Source: Bacteroidota bacterium
GTDB taxonomy: Bacteria > Bacteroidota > Bacteroidia > Bacteroidales > CAJPTX01
Reading direction: 5' to 3'
Assembly (NCBI GenBank): GCA_002748015.1
Contig: PDRH01000134.1
Location: forward strand, 1 to 15,160
DNA: 15,160 bases
Shown: positions 14,078-15,160 of the stretch, one piece after another
Position numbering within the stretch: the first letter of the stretch is position 1
How the letters are laid out: each line of letters begins with the position of its first letter
Program-made: the position numbers and the translations under genes
The notes under the pieces: model-generated
Databases searched by the model: none
Told to the model about the DNA's origin: nothing
The model's input: the letters and a program-made list of their open reading frames with translations, nothing else

Positions 14078-15160
14078 ATGAGAGACTTCGTTCACCTCCA
14101 CCTCCATACAGAGTACTCCAAGCTCGATGGCGCATGCAAGATTCCGGATCTCATTGCGCGGACCAGCGAACTGGGGATGACCAGCCTCGCCATCACCGAC
14201 CACGGCGTTATGCACGGTGTGTACAACTTCCTCGACGAGGTCAAGTCGCACAATGCCCAGAACCCCGACAAGCCCATTAAGCCCATCGTTGGTTGCGAGG
14301 CCTATACCGCCACCGGTTCGCGCCACGAGAAGGATGCCAACGGAAAGGCCTACCACCTCGTGCTCCTGGCCAAGAACCACCGTGGCTACCAGAACCTCTG
14401 CAAGCTCGTTTCCCTGGGCTACTCTGAAGGGTTTTACAAGAAGCCCCGCATAGACATGGAGCTCCTCCGCCAGTACTCGGAGGGGCTCATCGCCTCCTCC
14501 GCTTGCCTGGCCGGAGCGGTTCCAAAGGCCATCATGCGAAACGACTTCGCCGCCGCCCGTGAGACCATCCAGCAGTTTAAGGACATATTCGGCCAGGACT
14601 ACTACCTCGAGATGATGCTACACCCGCCTGTACCCGGCGAGCAGTCCAACCGCGTTATCGAGCCGCAGGCCAAGGTGGCAGCCGCCATTATGCGCCTGGC
14701 TCGGGAAACCAATACTCCCCTCGTTATTACCAACGATGTGCACTTCCTTCGCGAGGAGGACACCAAGCTCCACGACCTACTCCTCTGCATATCCACCGGT
14801 CGCAAGATGAGCGACCCCGACCGTATGCGCTATACTCACCAGGAGTATCTCAAGTCCCCTGACCAGATGTACGAGGTATTTGCCAGCCAGTACCCCCTCA
14901 TCGCTGACCACTGGGCCAAGCTCGCCACCCTAGACCCCCAGGCCAGCGGATTGGCCCAGAGCGATACCCCTGATGTCCTTACCGAGGACGAGTACCTAGC
15001 CACTGTGGAGCAGGCCATGGCCAACACCGTTGCCATAGCCCAGAGCGTTGAGGTCTACTCCCTCAAGCATGACCCCATCATGCCCGAGTTCGACATCCCC
15101 CCAGACTTTCAGGACGAGAACGAGTATCTCCGCCACCTAGTATACCAGGGCGCACACCAG
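14078..15160 (+). CDS. dnaE: DNA polymerase III alpha subunit, N-terminal part (3' partial)
   Basis: The frame runs from the ATG at 14078 to the window edge, 361 codons. It begins MRDFVHLHLHTEYSKLDG, the start of the PHP domain of bacterial replicative polymerase DnaE, with further PHP motifs ITDHG (39-43), GCEAY, HLVLLAKNHRGYQNL, GLIASSACLAG and ITNDVHF. The His/Asp residues that bind metal in active PHP domains are present in the motifs seen. The polymerase catalytic domain lies beyond the window; relatives have roughly 1,200 residues, so about 30 percent is visible. It is a cytoplasmic component of the replisome and essential. It stands alone behind its own -7 box. Confidence 0.95.
   Translation, partial: MRDFVHLHLHTEYSKLDGACKIPDLIARTSELGMTSLAITDHGVMHGVYNFLDEVKSHNAQNPDKPIKPIVGCEAYTATGSRHEKDANGKAYHLVLLAKNHRGYQNLCKLVSLGYSEGFYKKPRIDMELLRQYSEGLIASSACLAGAVPKAIMRNDFAAARETIQQFKDIFGQDYYLEMMLHPPVPGEQSNRVIEPQAKVAAAIMRLARETNTPLVITNDVHFLREEDTKLHDLLLCISTGRKMSDPDRMRYTHQEYLKSPDQMYEVFASQYPLIADHWAKLATLDPQASGLAQSDTPDVLTEDEYLATVEQAMANTVAIAQSVEVYSLKHDPIMPEFDIPPDFQDENEYLRHLVYQGAHQ

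Noticed and set aside
1..15160. CRISPR array, phage genes, rRNA, riboswitch or replication origin
   Set aside because: No evenly spaced identical repeats, phage structural genes, rRNA segments, known riboswitch cores or origin-like repeat clusters were seen.

Overview
The window reads as chromosomal DNA of a GC-rich Bacteroidota, most likely of the order Bacteroidales. Evidence: the Bacteroidota-type -7 promoter box TAnnTTTG occurs, as TACCTTTG, at five sites ahead of genes; a protein ends in a type IX secretion (T9SS) C-terminal sorting domain; lipoproteins carry Bacteroidota-style signals; and genes belong to families expanded in this group (AAA-ATPase/PD-(D/E)XK, DUF4143 ATPase, RhuM, FGE-like lipoprotein, LRR lipoprotein). 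The genus cannot be named from the sequence alone.

Layout. (1) 2-5257, plus strand: the 3' part of a very large T9SS-exported, multi-domain surface protein, ended by a strong terminator. (2) 5258-5786: about 530 bases with no convincing gene. They hold the terminator, a perfect 18-bp inverted repeat without a T-run, and a second terminator serving the tRNAs on the minus strand. (3) 5787-6029, minus strand: promoter, tRNA-Gln(CTG), tRNA-Leu(TAG) and terminator. (4) 6094-7776, minus strand: promoter, a YqhD-type aldehyde reductase, and 11 bases further a UmuD-like self-cleaving protease with no umuC beside it. (5) 7827-10227, minus strand: promoter, an AAA-ATPase/PD-(D/E)XK protein, and a transglutaminase-fold protein coupled to it by a TAATG stop/start overlap. 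(6) 10238-11134, plus strand: a divergent promoter and an FGE-like (formylglycine-generating-enzyme fold) lipoprotein lacking one of the two catalytic cysteines. (7) 11196-12560, minus strand: two broken genes, a DUF4143-type ATPase with stop, frameshift and two internal deletions, and a RhuM-family remnant. (8) 12695-13946, plus strand: a leucine-rich-repeat lipoprotein and its terminator. (9) 14041-15160, plus strand: promoter and the first 361 codons of the replicative DNA polymerase III alpha subunit (dnaE).

How it fits together. The ends of the window look like stable chromosome (tRNAs, dnaE, a large cell-surface protein). The stretch from about 8.5 to 12.6 kb is an accessory block of families that often occur in many copies per genome, two of them decayed. 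Three proteins point to the cell surface: the T9SS protein, the FGE-like lipoprotein and the LRR lipoprotein. I do not see a clear new multi-gene system. The points most worth checking are the yqhD-umuD pairing, the ATPase/transglutaminase coupled pair, the mirror-image divergent promoter, the unexplained 18-bp hairpin and the two deletion-ridden pseudogenes.
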